Notes: generated by a model not told the origin, from the sequence alone. Positions 1-8,790 are shown, counted from the stretch's first letter. The stretch: DNA of 64,000 bases from Castellaniella sp036379515 (GCF_036379515.1 NZ_DASVGN010000033.1:1-64000); one strand, 5' to 3'. Numbers and translations are program-made.

Positions 1-1401
1 CAGTGCGGGATCGGATCTCACGATGACGGCCACGACAGTCTGGCCCCATTTGGGGTGGGGCAACCCGATCACGGCCGCATCCCTGACGCCCGGGCAGCGA
101 TACAGCACCTCTTCCACCTCGCGCGGATAGATATTCTCGCCGCCCGAGACGATCATATCGTCAGTACGTCCCTGGAAGGTGTAGTAACCGTCTGAGTCAC
201 AGCTGAACAGATCGCCGGTGTAGAGCCAGCCATGCTTCAATCTCTTGGCACTTTCCTTGGGATTGTTCCAGTAACCCGTCGTCATTTGGGGGCCTTGCAC
301 AATCAGCTGCCCGATACCCCCCTGGCTGACCTCGTCTTCGGGAAGCATGTCGTGCTCTGGCGAATGTTTGATGATCCGGGCTTTGGAAATCAGCGTGGGC
401 TTGCCGCACGAGCCCAATCGAGACAGCGCGTCGCGCGGGTGCAAGAGCAGGGTCAGGCTGGCTTCAGTCATGCCGTAGCCGTTGAACAAATTGCCGCAGA
501 ACTCGCGCAGGACGCGTTCCATGGTGGCTGACGCAATGGCTGCTCCTCCCGTCGTGATCATCCGCAAGCTCGACACGTCAAAACTCTTGAACTCAGCGTG
601 GAACAGCATCTGCTGAATTTGCGTCGGAACGGCAAACAGCGTGGTGATGCGCTCGGATTCGATATCAGACAGGGCCTTGCCCGCTTCGTAGCGGTCCTCA
701 ATGACATTGGCGCCGCCCACGAATACATGAGGCAGAAAGTAAGCCTGCATCCCTCCCACGTGGTAGAGCGGCGCAATATGCAAGGCACGGTCAGCGGACG
801 TCAGGCTGTATTCGAGGGCACAGTTCATGGCAATCATCACGTCATTGGCATGGGTGTGCATGACCCCTTTGGGACGACCCGTGGTCCCTGACGTATAGAC
901 CAGCGCTGAGAGCTGTTCAGGTGCAGCACAGTAGTCAGGCTCCGGTGCCGCACCACCGTCCTCTGCGATGGACTCGAAGAGATGGTGATCCTGGGGCAGC
1001 GCCCGGGCCTCGTCGGCCACGACGATGAAGTCGTGAAGACCCCGAGTGTCACGGGTGCCTTCCAGCACGGTGCTGGTCAGCTCGTGGCTGTAGATCAGGA
1101 TTCGGGCACCCGAATCCCTCAAGATATGGGCAAGCTCCGCAGGGGCCAACCGGAAATTTATAGGAACCACCACCGCGCCGAGTTTCTGGCAAGCGAAATA
1201 GCCAGTGGCCGCCGCCTCGCCGGTATTCAAAAACAGGGCGACTCGGTCCATGGGGCGAACCCCGAATTCCGACAAAGCGCGGCACACGCGGTTGATACGC
1301 GCGTTCCAGGCGAGATAGGTCCAGTGACGATCCTTGAAGACCAGAGCTTCCTGTTGTGGATAGCGTTCTACTGTATGACTGAGCAACGATGCGACGTTCA
1401 T
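1..1401 (-). CDS. acyl-CoA synthetase (AMP-forming), C-terminus cut by window edge
   Basis: An ANL-superfamily ligase that would activate a carboxylic acid to its CoA thioester through an acyl-adenylate. Read from ATG at 1401, the protein opens MNVASLLSHTVERYP, carries the AMP-binding P-loop motif YTSGTTGRPKGVMHTH about 170 residues in, the YGMTEA adenine-binding motif, and the YTGDL and GRTDDMIVSGGENIYPREVE segments at the hinge to the C-terminal domain. The last part, with the catalytic lysine, lies beyond the left edge. It starts 13 nt after the stop of the acyl-CoA dehydrogenase and is the last visible gene of the minus-strand betaine-type unit. The context suggests a CaiC or butyrobetaine-CoA ligase-like role; substrate specificity cannot be read from sequence. 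Confidence 0.9.
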   Translation of the reverse strand, partial: MNVASLLSHTVERYPQQEALVFKDRHWTYLAWNARINRVCRALSEFGVRPMDRVALFLNTGEAAATGYFACQKLGAVVVPINFRLAPAELAHILRDSGARILIYSHELTSTVLEGTRDTRGLHDFIVVADEARALPQDHHLFESIAEDGGAAPEPDYCAAPEQLSALVYTSGTTGRPKGVMHTHANDVMIAMNCALEYSLTSADRALHIAPLYHVGGMQAYFLPHVFVGGANVIEDRYEAGKALSDIESERITTLFAVPTQIQQMLFHAEFKSFDVSSLRMITTGGAAIASATMERVLREFCGNLFNGYGMTEASLTLLLHPRDALSRLGSCGKPTLISKARIIKHSPEHDMLPEDEVSQGGIGQLIVQGPQMTTGYWNNPKESAKRLKHGWLYTGDLFSCDSDGYYTFQGRTDDMIVSGGENIYPREVEEVLYRCPGVRDAAVIGLPHPKWGQTVVAVIVRSDPAL

Positions 1402-1414
1402 GATGGGGGTGTGG

Positions 1415-2608
1415 TTACAGATCAAGTTTCAGGCTGGGCAAATCACGGCTGGCAATCAGGTACTTGACCATTTCCGAAGTGCCACCCACGATGGTGAGTG
1501 CTCGTGCGTCGCGATAGATTTGCTCGGCGCGGCCATATTCCTTGGTCAAGCCATCCCCCCCAAGGATCTGTACCGTGTGGTTCGCGCAAAAATTGGCAAT
1601 CTCGGTAGAGACGAGCTTCGCCATCGACGCCGGCTTCATCAGCTCTTTCGGGGTCAAAGTCCCTGCGTCATAGAGCTTTGCTGCTCGATAGGTCAGCAGT
1701 TCCGCCGCATCGATGCGCCAGCTCATTTCCGCGATTCGATCCCAGATCAATTGTTTGCAGCCCAGCTTCTGTCCAAAGCTGACGCGCTGTTGGGCATGGG
1801 CGGTCGCAATATCGAAGGCCGATCGGGCGACTCCCAGCCCCGACCCGCCGAGAATCACGCGTTCGAAATTGAACATGCTGAGCATGATGCGGAAACCCTC
1901 GTCGCGTTGGCCCAGCAAATGATCCGCAGGAACCCTGCAATGATCGAATTCGACCTCGCCGACCACGCAACCGCGCCGTCCCATGAAGGCGTACGTACGC
2001 GGGAAGCGCAGACCCGGCGTCTCTTTGGGGACGATCACGGCGCTCATTCCCTGCTGGGCACGGACTGCGGGGTCGCTGATGCCGTAGACGATATAGGTAT
2101 CGGCCACCGATGCGTTGGAGATATAGCGTTTGAATCCGTTGATCACCCATTCCTGGTTGCTCTCGTCGAATTCGATGCGGGTGCTCATGCCCGCGCTATC
2201 TGAACCCACGTTGGGTTCCGTGACGCAGATGGCTCCGATCTCGGTCCCGTTGACGATGCCGCTCAGGTAGCGATCTTTAATTTCGGGACGTGCGTAACGA
2301 TGCAGTGGATAGGCACAAGATATCGCCGTGGCGATCGTGGTCTCGAAAGCGTAATTCAGTGCTGCCGCCTCTTCCGAAAGAATGGTGGCATGCGTCAGGC
2401 CGGGTGCGGTCAACGGCCCATCGTACAGATCCTTGAACATCAGCTTGAGGTAGCCGGACTGGCCAAGTGCCCGCACAACCGCCCTGACACAATCCCAGTC
2501 CTCGTGCTCCTCGATTGCGGCGGCACGGGGCGCCAGTTCCCGCTGGAGAAACTCGCGTACGGTCGCTCGAAACTCACAGTCCTCTTCGCTGAGGAGGTAA
2601 TCCTTCAT
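1415..2608 (-). CDS. acyl-CoA dehydrogenase
   Basis: FAD-dependent alpha,beta-dehydrogenase of an acyl-CoA, about 397 residues, the usual family length. Visible family signatures are ICVTEPNVGSD in the middle domain, the substrate/FAD segment RVILGGSGLGVARSAFD, QLIWDRIAEM, and the C-terminal FAD-binding stretch QILGGDGLTKEYGRAEQIYRDARALTI. The start at 2608 (MKDYLLSEEDCEF) matches family N-termini; an ATG 12 nt upstream (2620) is possible but has no better ribosome site. It sits between the amidohydrolase and the acyl-CoA ligase on the same strand. With the ligase it forms an activate-then-oxidise pair, as in carnitine/butyrobetaine (CaiA-like) or methylmercaptopropionate (DmdC-like) pathways. 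The exact substrate is inference only. Confidence 0.9.
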   Translation of the reverse strand: MKDYLLSEEDCEFRATVREFLQRELAPRAAAIEEHEDWDCVRAVVRALGQSGYLKLMFKDLYDGPLTAPGLTHATILSEEAAALNYAFETTIATAISCAYPLHRYARPEIKDRYLSGIVNGTEIGAICVTEPNVGSDSAGMSTRIEFDESNQEWVINGFKRYISNASVADTYIVYGISDPAVRAQQGMSAVIVPKETPGLRFPRTYAFMGRRGCVVGEVEFDHCRVPADHLLGQRDEGFRIMLSMFNFERVILGGSGLGVARSAFDIATAHAQQRVSFGQKLGCKQLIWDRIAEMSWRIDAAELLTYRAAKLYDAGTLTPKELMKPASMAKLVSTEIANFCANHTVQILGGDGLTKEYGRAEQIYRDARALTIVGGTSEMVKYLIASRDLPSLKLDL

Positions 2609-2648
2609 GACATTTCCCATTGAGTGGTATGCGGTAGCAGGCCCGCAC

Positions 2649-3512
2649 TCAGAAGTTCAGAAATCGATTCAACTCGCGTGCGACCAGGGCCGGGTCGCTA
2701 TCGCGGAGAGTAGGAAGATTGAAGCGCGCCTGCCGGACATCGGCATAGTCCAGGTCGGCACAAGCCAGCCCGACCTGGCCGTCTGGCACGGCAGCCAGCG
2801 TGTCGCCGTAGGGGCCTAGAATCCTGGACCCTCCCCAGAACTGCCTGCTGCCTTCTTGCCCCAGCCGATTGGCCATCAGGATGGCGGTGCCGTACATCAT
2901 GGCGTAGAAGCGCAGCGCCAGATCCCAGCCTGCAGGGTTGGAGAACTTCCCGTCGACCACTCCCAATGCCGAGCTGATCGGGGCCAACATCAGGGTGGCC
3001 CCATGCAGCATGGCCAGGTGTACCAGGGCCGGGTTCCAGAGGTCCGCACAGATCAGCGCCGCCGCATCCCAGGGGCCCCCAATGGGGCAGGTATCGACCC
3101 GATGCCCCGCAGCGAATAATTTGCCTTCTTCAAGCTCGCCGTAGGTCGGCAGATTGATTTTCCGGTGCACGAAACGGACCTGGCCATCCCGGACGATCGC
3201 CAGGGCGTTGTAGAACTGGGCCCCCGGACCCTCCTCGACGAAACCGAAGGCGACGTCCAGGCCTTGGGCGGCCTTGGCCAGATCAAGGATCAGCGGGTCG
3301 TCGCGGCGACACGCAAGATCGGGGACCGCCCTTCCTATTTGATAGCCCGTCAGCGACAGTTCCGGGAACAGCAGAAGCGCAGCACGTTGATCACGTGCCT
3401 GCTTGATCAACTCCAGGTGCTGGCCTCGGTTGTATCCCAAGTCGCCCAGCATGCCATCAGTCTGGGCAACCGCGACTCTTAAATGCGAGGTGCCTGCCAT
3501 AAAAGTCCCCAC
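2649..3512 (-). CDS. nitrilase-superfamily carbon-nitrogen hydrolase
   Basis: A C-N hydrolase acting on an amide or nitrile bond. The Glu-Lys-Cys triad is readable: Glu in LLLFPELSLTGYQ, Lys in FVHRKINLPTYGE, and Cys in AALICADLWNPAL. At 287 residues it has single-domain amidase size, closer to amidases/carbamoylases than to true nitrilases. Starts at 3512 (MGTFMAG) or 3500 (MAGTSHLRVAV) are both possible; the core begins at LRVAVAQTD. It lies 32 nt after the substrate-binding protein gene of the ABC importer and 40 nt before the acyl-CoA dehydrogenase, so it probably belongs to the same transcript. It may release the acid from an imported amide. The real substrate is unknown. Confidence 0.85.
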   Translation of the reverse strand: MGTFMAGTSHLRVAVAQTDGMLGDLGYNRGQHLELIKQARDQRAALLLFPELSLTGYQIGRAVPDLACRRDDPLILDLAKAAQGLDVAFGFVEEGPGAQFYNALAIVRDGQVRFVHRKINLPTYGELEEGKLFAAGHRVDTCPIGGPWDAAALICADLWNPALVHLAMLHGATLMLAPISSALGVVDGKFSNPAGWDLALRFYAMMYGTAILMANRLGQEGSRQFWGGSRILGPYGDTLAAVPDGQVGLACADLDYADVRQARFNLPTLRDSDPALVARELNRFLNF

Positions 3513-3544
3513 TCTGGACGTCCCGAAACAGTTGCCGCGTGTGA

Positions 3545-4435
3545 TCAGACCAAGCCGGTTTTCTTCAGGAAGGCTGCGCAGACGCTACTGACAGACTTGT
3601 GGTCCACATCGACTTCGGCGTTCAGGCCGGCCATGATCTTGTCGTCCAGGGCAGCCGACAACCGGTTGAGGATGCCAGCCAGTTCCGGATTCTTATCCAG
3701 AACTGCCTTGCGCACCACGGGCGTCAATGCGTAGTCGGAGAAGAAGTGCTTGTCGTCCTTCAGAACCACGAAATGAAAGGCCGGGATGCGCCCGTCCGTG
3801 GCAAACACCAGAGCAACGTTCACCTGTTTGTCTCGCAGTGCCTGATAGGTCAGACCGGTGTCCATGTGCTTGACACTGGCCCTGGGGAACTGAAATCCGT
3901 ACGTCTTCTCGAGCGGCTTGAGGCCGTCACTGCGAGCTGCGAACTCGGCATTGACCGCAAGGGTCAGTGGCTTCTTGTGATTGAGCGCAGCCGCCAGTTC
4001 ACTAATCGTGCTGATGCCCATATCCTTGGCTTCCTGCTGACGCATGGCCAGCGCGTAGGTGTTGTTGGCCTTGGACGGATTCAACCAAACCAGGCCTTTT
4101 GCTGCATCAAGCTCCTTGACCTTGGCGTAGCCAGCAGCGGCCGACATGGGCTTCGTGATTTTGTTGTAAACAATCAACGCTGTACCCGTGTATTCCCAGT
4201 ACAGATCCACCTGACCGTTGACGAGCGCCTGGCGCAGCACAGTGCTGCCCATTCCCGCCTTTTTGTCTATGGTGTAACCCTTGGCACGAAGAAGCTGGCT
4301 GGTCATTTCAGCCATGATTTGCTGTTCGGTGAAATTCTTGCCACCGACCACCAGCGTGGTGGCTGCCGCTGCGGTGCTTGCCAGGGCGACGAGGCCAATG
4401 GCTACACCTGTGCGAAGTAATTGAAATGTTTTCAT
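3545..4435 (-). CDS. glycine betaine/choline-type ABC transporter substrate-binding protein
   Basis: Periplasmic ligand-binding subunit of the OpuAC/OsmF family, 296 residues. It begins with a clear Sec signal peptide (basic MKTFQLLR, hydrophobic core, AAA cleavage region near residue 25), followed by the family opening LVVGGKNFTEQQIMAEM and the segment DLYWEYTGTAL that lines the ligand pocket. The aromatic-rich pocket of this family binds quaternary ammonium compounds such as glycine betaine, choline or carnitine. The gene ends the importer block (permease, ATPase, permease, binding protein) and is followed closely by catabolic genes. This points to use of the ligand as a nutrient rather than only as an osmoprotectant (inference). 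Confidence 0.92.
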   Translation of the reverse strand: MKTFQLLRTGVAIGLVALASTAAAATTLVVGGKNFTEQQIMAEMTSQLLRAKGYTIDKKAGMGSTVLRQALVNGQVDLYWEYTGTALIVYNKITKPMSAAAGYAKVKELDAAKGLVWLNPSKANNTYALAMRQQEAKDMGISTISELAAALNHKKPLTLAVNAEFAARSDGLKPLEKTYGFQFPRASVKHMDTGLTYQALRDKQVNVALVFATDGRIPAFHFVVLKDDKHFFSDYALTPVVRKAVLDKNPELAGILNRLSAALDDKIMAGLNAEVDVDHKSVSSVCAAFLKKTGLV

Positions 4436-4478
4436 TTTCGTCTCCAGTCTTGTAGTTGAATATTTGCGGCGTGAATGC

Positions 4479-5219
4479 TTACCGCAGAGGGTTGACGCCT
4501 CTTGGAATCAGGGCATACGCCGCCAACCCCATCAGAGCATCGACTGCCACAGCCAGCAGTGCAGTGGGAATGGCACCTGCCAACATGGTTCCGGGGTCGT
4601 TCAAGTCGATCCCGGTAAAGATCAATTGGCCGAGCCCGCCCCCACCCACCAGGAAGACCAGAGGCACGGTGCCCACATTGATGGCCATCGCAGTACGGAT
4701 TCCTGCGAACGTCACGAACAGTGCGTTCGGGATCTCGACTTTCCATAGAACCTGCCACGACGTCATGCCAACGCCATAGGCCGCTTCCAGCAGATGGAAC
4801 GGGACGCTGGTCAGGCCCGAGTACGCGTTGCGCACGATGTACAACAACGAAGCCAGCCACAGTGCAAAAATAGCCGGAGGCGTGCCGATGCCCAGCAAGA
4901 TCATGGACAGGGCAAGAACGGCAAGTGTCGGGATGGTCGTACCGATGTTCAGCACCTGCATCGCACCTTCGGCCCAGCGGCGCATGAATCGTCGGCTCAG
5001 CAGCACCCCCAGTGGCAAGCCGGTGCCAATCGCCAGGGCCCCGGAGATGAGAGTCAACTCAATGTGCTGGCCCGTCAGGTAGATAATGTCGTCCCGGTGG
5101 CTGAGAATATCGTCGGCCAGGCCCGCCTGGTGAAGCCAGAAACCGATCAGCACAAGTACGCCGACCAGCGCCAGACGCTCACCCACGTGTCTCTCGACGC
5201 GAACTCCCGAGGTGCTCAT
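4479..5219 (-). CDS. betaine-type ABC transporter permease (second permease)
   Basis: Inner-membrane channel subunit of the ProW/OpuCB family, about 246 residues with five to six hydrophobic segments. It carries the family motifs TIPTLAVLALSMILLGIGTPP and an EAA-like loop around LLEAAYGVGMTSWQVLWKVEIPNAL that contacts the ATPase. The start is fixed at 5219 (MSTSGVRVERHVG) because ATG overlaps the TGA of the ATPase gene in an ATGA arrangement, implying translational coupling; a longer reading to 5300 would overlap the ATPase by 85 nt and is unlikely. With the other permease at 6264-6917 it forms a heterodimeric channel, as in OpuC/Osm systems. Confidence 0.92.
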   Translation of the reverse strand: MSTSGVRVERHVGERLALVGVLVLIGFWLHQAGLADDILSHRDDIIYLTGQHIELTLISGALAIGTGLPLGVLLSRRFMRRWAEGAMQVLNIGTTIPTLAVLALSMILLGIGTPPAIFALWLASLLYIVRNAYSGLTSVPFHLLEAAYGVGMTSWQVLWKVEIPNALFVTFAGIRTAMAINVGTVPLVFLVGGGGLGQLIFTGIDLNDPGTMLAGAIPTALLAVAVDALMGLAAYALIPRGVNPLR

Positions 5220-6238
5220 GGCGCAAGTCCCTGGTCGTCGTCCAGGTAGGTTTCGTTCAGCTTCCGGGTGATCGCCTGGTGCGTGAGGTATCCGCAGCAC
5301 CGGCCCTCTTCGTCGACAACGGGCACGCAGCTCAGATCCTGAGTGAACATCTGCGAAACAGCGACGCGAAGATCATCCGTTGCGTGGATGACGACGTGGG
5401 GACCCGATGATGCCGCAGCGGCAGACTCGTGCCGAGCCGCAGCCGTGGCCGGGGGATCGGCCTGCATGATTTCGCCGACCCGAACCAGCCGCAGGCGTTT
5501 GAGCGTGCGGTCCGTCCCGACGAAATCAGCGATGAAATCATTGGCCGGATGTGCAAGCACGCGATCCGGCGTATCGAACTGCTGCAGCCGACCTTCGCGG
5601 AAAAGAGCGATCTTGTCACCCATCTTGACCGCTTCATCGATGTCATGACTCACGAACAGAATGGTTTTTCCCAGTTTTTCCTGCATGCGCAGAAATTCGT
5701 CCTGGATGATTCCCCGATTGATCGGGTCAATGGCGCCAAAAGGCTCGTCCATCAACAAGACCGGTGGATCTGCTGCCAGCGCCCGCGCCACACCGATCCG
5801 CTGTTGCTGCCCGCCGGACAGCTCCTTCGGGTAGCGCCTGTAGAATACGGCTGGATCGAGCGCCACCATCTCCAGCAAGGCCTCGGTCCGCTTCCGGATT
5901 TTTTGCTTGTCCCAGCCGAGCATGCGCGGCACCACTCCCACGTTTTCACCCACGGTCATGTTCGGGAACAACCCGATCTGCTGGATGACGTAACCGATCT
6001 GGCGCCGCAGAGTGATGGCATCGAGCCCGGACGTGTCCTTGTCGTTCAGAAAGACCTTGCCGGAGCTGGGCGGGATGATGCGGTTCACCATCTTCAGCGT
6101 CGTCGTCTTGCCGCAACCCGACGGGCCAAGCAAAATGCATATTTCGCCTTCTGCGACGTCCATATTGATATGATCGGCCGCAGTAACGGTGCCTGCTGGC
6201 GTCGTAAAGGTCTTCGTCAGATTGTCGAGCCGAATCAT
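5216..6238 (-). CDS. betaine-type ABC transporter ATP-binding protein with CBS tail
   Basis: ATPase subunit of a ProV/OpuCA-like importer, 340 residues. Walker A is GPSGCGKTTTLKM near residue 38, the Q-loop is IGYVIQQIGLFPNMT, the signature is LSGGQQQRIGVARAL, and Walker B is VLLMDEPFGAID followed by the H-loop in VSHDIDEA. After the ABC domain a linker leads to CBS-like sequence (HATDDLRVAVSQMFTQDLSCVPVVDEEGRCCGYLT). This regulatory module senses ionic strength or nucleotides in OpuA-type transporters. Its stop overlaps the start of the second permease gene, and it begins 25 nt after the first permease gene. Confidence 0.94.
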   Translation of the reverse strand: MIRLDNLTKTFTTPAGTVTAADHINMDVAEGEICILLGPSGCGKTTTLKMVNRIIPPSSGKVFLNDKDTSGLDAITLRRQIGYVIQQIGLFPNMTVGENVGVVPRMLGWDKQKIRKRTEALLEMVALDPAVFYRRYPKELSGGQQQRIGVARALAADPPVLLMDEPFGAIDPINRGIIQDEFLRMQEKLGKTILFVSHDIDEAVKMGDKIALFREGRLQQFDTPDRVLAHPANDFIADFVGTDRTLKRLRLVRVGEIMQADPPATAAARHESAAAASSGPHVVIHATDDLRVAVSQMFTQDLSCVPVVDEEGRCCGYLTHQAITRKLNETYLDDDQGLAP

Positions 6239-6263
6239 GTTTTTGGAGCCCTCAGTCGTGAGT

Positions 6264-6917
6264 TCAGGCGCATCTCAGGCCGGTCGGCGTCAGTCGGTTT
6301 TGCAGCCACAGCAGGGCCGAGTCCGCACAGACGGCCAGAAGGCTCAGCGCCACGGCACCCGTGACGAGTTGGCGCGGATCGGTCTGTGAAATGCCCTGAC
6401 TGATGAACGTGCCCAACCCACCGGCACCGATATAGGCCGCAATGGCCATGATGCCGATGGACAACACGACCGCGCTGCGCACTCCGGCCATGATGACGGG
6501 GATGGCCAGCGGGATCTCCACCATCGCCAGGCGCTGCAGCGGGGTCATCCCCATGCCTCGGGCAGCCTCCCTGAGAGCGGGATCGACGTTGTTAATGGCG
6601 GTGTAGGTATTGCGAATAATGGGCAACTGCGAATAGAGCAGAACTGCGATCACCGCAGGCACGTAGCCGATTCCATGACCGATTTTTGAAAGAATCGGGA
6701 TCATGATGCCGAACATGGCAATCGAGGGGATCGTCATGATGATCGCAGCGACGTAAAGCGTCGCGTTGGCCACCCGCCTATTCTGCGTAATGGCGATCCC
6801 GATAGGGACACCAGTCAGGATTGCCAAGCCGATCGCGACGCCAACCAATGCGATATGCTCGACCGTGCGTGACGCGATCAAGTCAAGGTTGTGCATCATG
6901 TAGATCAGGATGTCCAC
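6264..6917 (-). CDS. betaine-type ABC transporter permease (first permease)
   Basis: Hydrophobic channel subunit, about 217 residues, with the family segments IIMTIPSIAMFGIMIPILSKIG and an EAA-like loop REAARGMGMTPLQRLAMVEIPLAIPV. I place the start at the GTG at 6917 because GGAG lies 9 nt upstream and the ATGs at 6899 and 6896 have nothing comparable; an ATG at 6947 gives an unsupported N-terminal extension. It is the first gene of the importer and is preceded by a 192-nt gap that contains a direct repeat likely bound by the neighbouring GlxA-type regulator. Confidence 0.9.
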   Translation of the reverse strand: MDILIYMMHNLDLIASRTVEHIALVGVAIGLAILTGVPIGIAITQNRRVANATLYVAAIIMTIPSIAMFGIMIPILSKIGHGIGYVPAVIAVLLYSQLPIIRNTYTAINNVDPALREAARGMGMTPLQRLAMVEIPLAIPVIMAGVRSAVVLSIGIMAIAAYIGAGGLGTFISQGISQTDPRQLVTGAVALSLLAVCADSALLWLQNRLTPTGLRCA

Positions 6918-7043
6918 AGATTTGTCTCCGCGCCTGGCCACCGCCAAGTGGCTGTTATCGTGGTGCAGCCGTGGGGGATTACTTCACGGCGACTGTTTCT
7001 TGAATTTATGTTAGGCCGTCGTTCCGCTGGCTTGCGTTCCCAT

Positions 7044-7070
7044 TCGGACTTCTACAATCTTGAATCGGAC
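7044..7070 (-). promoter_or_regulatory. candidate regulator operator: TCGGAC direct repeat, 21-bp period
   Basis: The hexamer TCGGAC occurs at 7044-7049 and again at 7065-7070, exactly 21 bp apart, i.e. two helical turns. It lies in the gap between the GlxA/AraC-type regulator gene and the first importer gene. Direct half-sites two turns apart are the usual binding pattern of AraC-family dimers, so this may be the activator site for the transporter-catabolic operon. The assignment is inference from spacing and place. Confidence 0.4.
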
Positions 7071-7109
7071 ATAAGATTGAGCAAACCCGGGCAAACGGTG
7101 CCGAGTCGC

Positions 7110-8090
7110 TCAGTAATTGCGCGGGTAATCGTTCAGGCTTCGCAGACGCTCAGACGACGGTGTCTGCTTGAACCGCCTCTTGTAGCAACTCGCGAAATGG
7201 GGCGCGGCGGCAAAGCCGCATGCCAGTGCGATTTCTGAAATCGGCAGCCCCGTCTGCTCCAGCAGTGCGCGGGCACGCTTGAGACGTAAATCCAGATAGA
7301 AAGCAGACGGAGACATCGCCAAGTTCTTCTTGAACAGGCGATGCATGTGGCGGACCGAGAGGCCCACTTGTCGGGCGAGTTGATCGCAGCTCAGCGTGTC
7401 TTCCAGGTGCAGTTCCATGCACTCGATCACCGCAACCAGATGAGGATTGGTGACGTTGAGCCGATTGCGCAGCGAGAGGCGCTGACTGGCGCGGGATTCA
7501 CGGATTTCCGGGTGGATACATTGCTCGGCAACGTCAACGGCAAGCTGATAGCCATGCCGTTGGCCAATCAGATGCATCATCATGTCCAGCCCTGCAGTGC
7601 CGCCAGAGCAGGTCAGACGCTTGCCGTCGATCTCGTAGAGTTCGTTGGTCAGATCAAGATCAGGAAACTCTTCACGCAACCCATTGATGTTTTCCCAGTG
7701 CAGCGTGCAGCGGCGGTGATTCAGCAAACCCGCCTTGGCCAGCAACAACGGCCCTACCGAGGTGGCACCCAAATTGATGCCTCTTGATGCAAGCGCTCGG
7801 AGCCAGTGAAGAATGGCCGGCGTGCAATAGGACGCCACGTCAATGCTGGCCACGACAATCAGGGTATCCAGTGGCCCAGGATGCCCAATTTCGGCAGTCG
7901 GCCTGAACGGGATGCCATTGCTCGCCAGCACAGGCTGGTCATCCGGCGTGAACAGCCACCAGCGATACAAAGGGGCCCCCGCAAGACGATTCGCCATGCG
8001 CAGTGGCTCCAGCACACCCGCAAAGGACAGCATCGAGAACTGCGGGATAAGCAGAAAACCGAAATCGATAGGGTCACCGGTTGTTTTCAT
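7110..8090 (-). CDS. GlxA-family (AraC-type) transcriptional regulator
   Basis: About 326 residues. The N-terminal DJ-1/PfpI-like domain opens with FGFLLIPQFSMLSFAGVLEPLRMANRL and contains TSVGPLLLAKAGLL. The C-terminal AraC-type double helix-turn-helix runs from about LEDTLSCDQLARQVGLSVRHMHRLFKK to ISEIALACGFAAAPHFASCYKRRF. This architecture is shared with GbdR and CdhR, activators of betaine and carnitine catabolism. The start at 8090 (MKTTGDPIDFG) fits family N-termini; an ATG at 8159 would add 23 non-family residues. It precedes the importer genes on the same strand, so it probably controls them in response to a quaternary amine. Confidence 0.92.
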   Translation of the reverse strand: MKTTGDPIDFGFLLIPQFSMLSFAGVLEPLRMANRLAGAPLYRWWLFTPDDQPVLASNGIPFRPTAEIGHPGPLDTLIVVASIDVASYCTPAILHWLRALASRGINLGATSVGPLLLAKAGLLNHRRCTLHWENINGLREEFPDLDLTNELYEIDGKRLTCSGGTAGLDMMMHLIGQRHGYQLAVDVAEQCIHPEIRESRASQRLSLRNRLNVTNPHLVAVIECMELHLEDTLSCDQLARQVGLSVRHMHRLFKKNLAMSPSAFYLDLRLKRARALLEQTGLPISEIALACGFAAAPHFASCYKRRFKQTPSSERLRSLNDYPRNY

Positions 8091-8219
8091 CGCACAAGGA
8101 TACCCGCGGTACTCAGGTTCCCGTAGAAACCGTGGAGAAACACAGGCTCGCAGCGACACGAGCCAGAGGCCCCCTCAGATCGTAACATCGTGGGTAACGG
8201 CGGCCCCGAATCCATTCAC

Positions 8220-8669
8220 TCAATGATCATGGCCATGCCCGTGATCTCCGCGATCATGGTCATGACCGTAGTGGCCATGATCGCCGTGATCTCTGTCGTG
8301 CCGGTCAAAATCACCATGACGTTCATGCGGCCCGTGCCGACCCCGGTAATACGGAACATAGTGGTTCAAATACCAGTCGTTTCTCACGAAGTAAACAGGG
8401 CGACCACACGCCCCGTATTGGGCGCAGTACCTGCTCCAGTGCCGTGCATAGCCAGGAGGCACCCTCAGGTAGATGGGGGGCGCGCCTATGTACCGTGGCG
8501 CCGGGGCAATGACGACAGGTTGCGGGTACAGCAATTGCGGCACCGGTGCCCCGCCAATGTTGATCTGCCCATAAAAGCCGGGCTCTCCAACACTGATCGA
8601 CACACCCACCTGGGCCACCGCAGGCGCCACCACAGCCATCAAGGAAACTGCCAAAATCGCACTTTTCAT
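8220..8669 (-). CDS. secreted His/Asp/Gly-rich small protein
   Basis: 149 residues: a Sec signal peptide (MKSAILAVSLMAVVAPAVAQ), a middle region with Pro/Tyr-rich sequence found in small periplasmic proteins of Burkholderiales (PVVIAPAPRYIGAPPIYLRVPPGY), and a tail of about 40 residues built almost only of His, Asp, Gly and Arg. The tail suggests binding of transition metals such as Ni, Zn or Cu in the periplasm; this is inference from composition. It stands alone on the minus strand between the GlxA-type regulator and manC, with about 130-180 nt on either side. No family function is known to me. Confidence 0.75.
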   Translation of the reverse strand: MKSAILAVSLMAVVAPAVAQVGVSISVGEPGFYGQINIGGAPVPQLLYPQPVVIAPAPRYIGAPPIYLRVPPGYARHWSRYCAQYGACGRPVYFVRNDWYLNHYVPYYRGRHGPHERHGDFDRHDRDHGDHGHYGHDHDRGDHGHGHDH

Positions 8670-8774
8670 CGCGCTGAAGTCCTTTGTGCAGGGGAGTCCA
8701 GTGTCGTACGAATTCCTGATACTGTCTGTTAAAAATGGCGCAAGACTGAACTTCAGAGGTGGTGCCGGCCGGAC

Positions 8775-8790
8775 GGACGGCTAGCCGTCC
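8775..8790. repeat. 16-bp perfect palindrome downstream of manC copy 1
   Basis: GGACGGCTAGCCGTCC is a perfect 16-bp palindrome, about 60 nt past the stop of the first manC. It could form a short hairpin at the end of the wcaJ-gmd-fcl-manC transcript, but no T-run follows on either strand, so it is not a standard intrinsic terminator. Confidence 0.4.
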
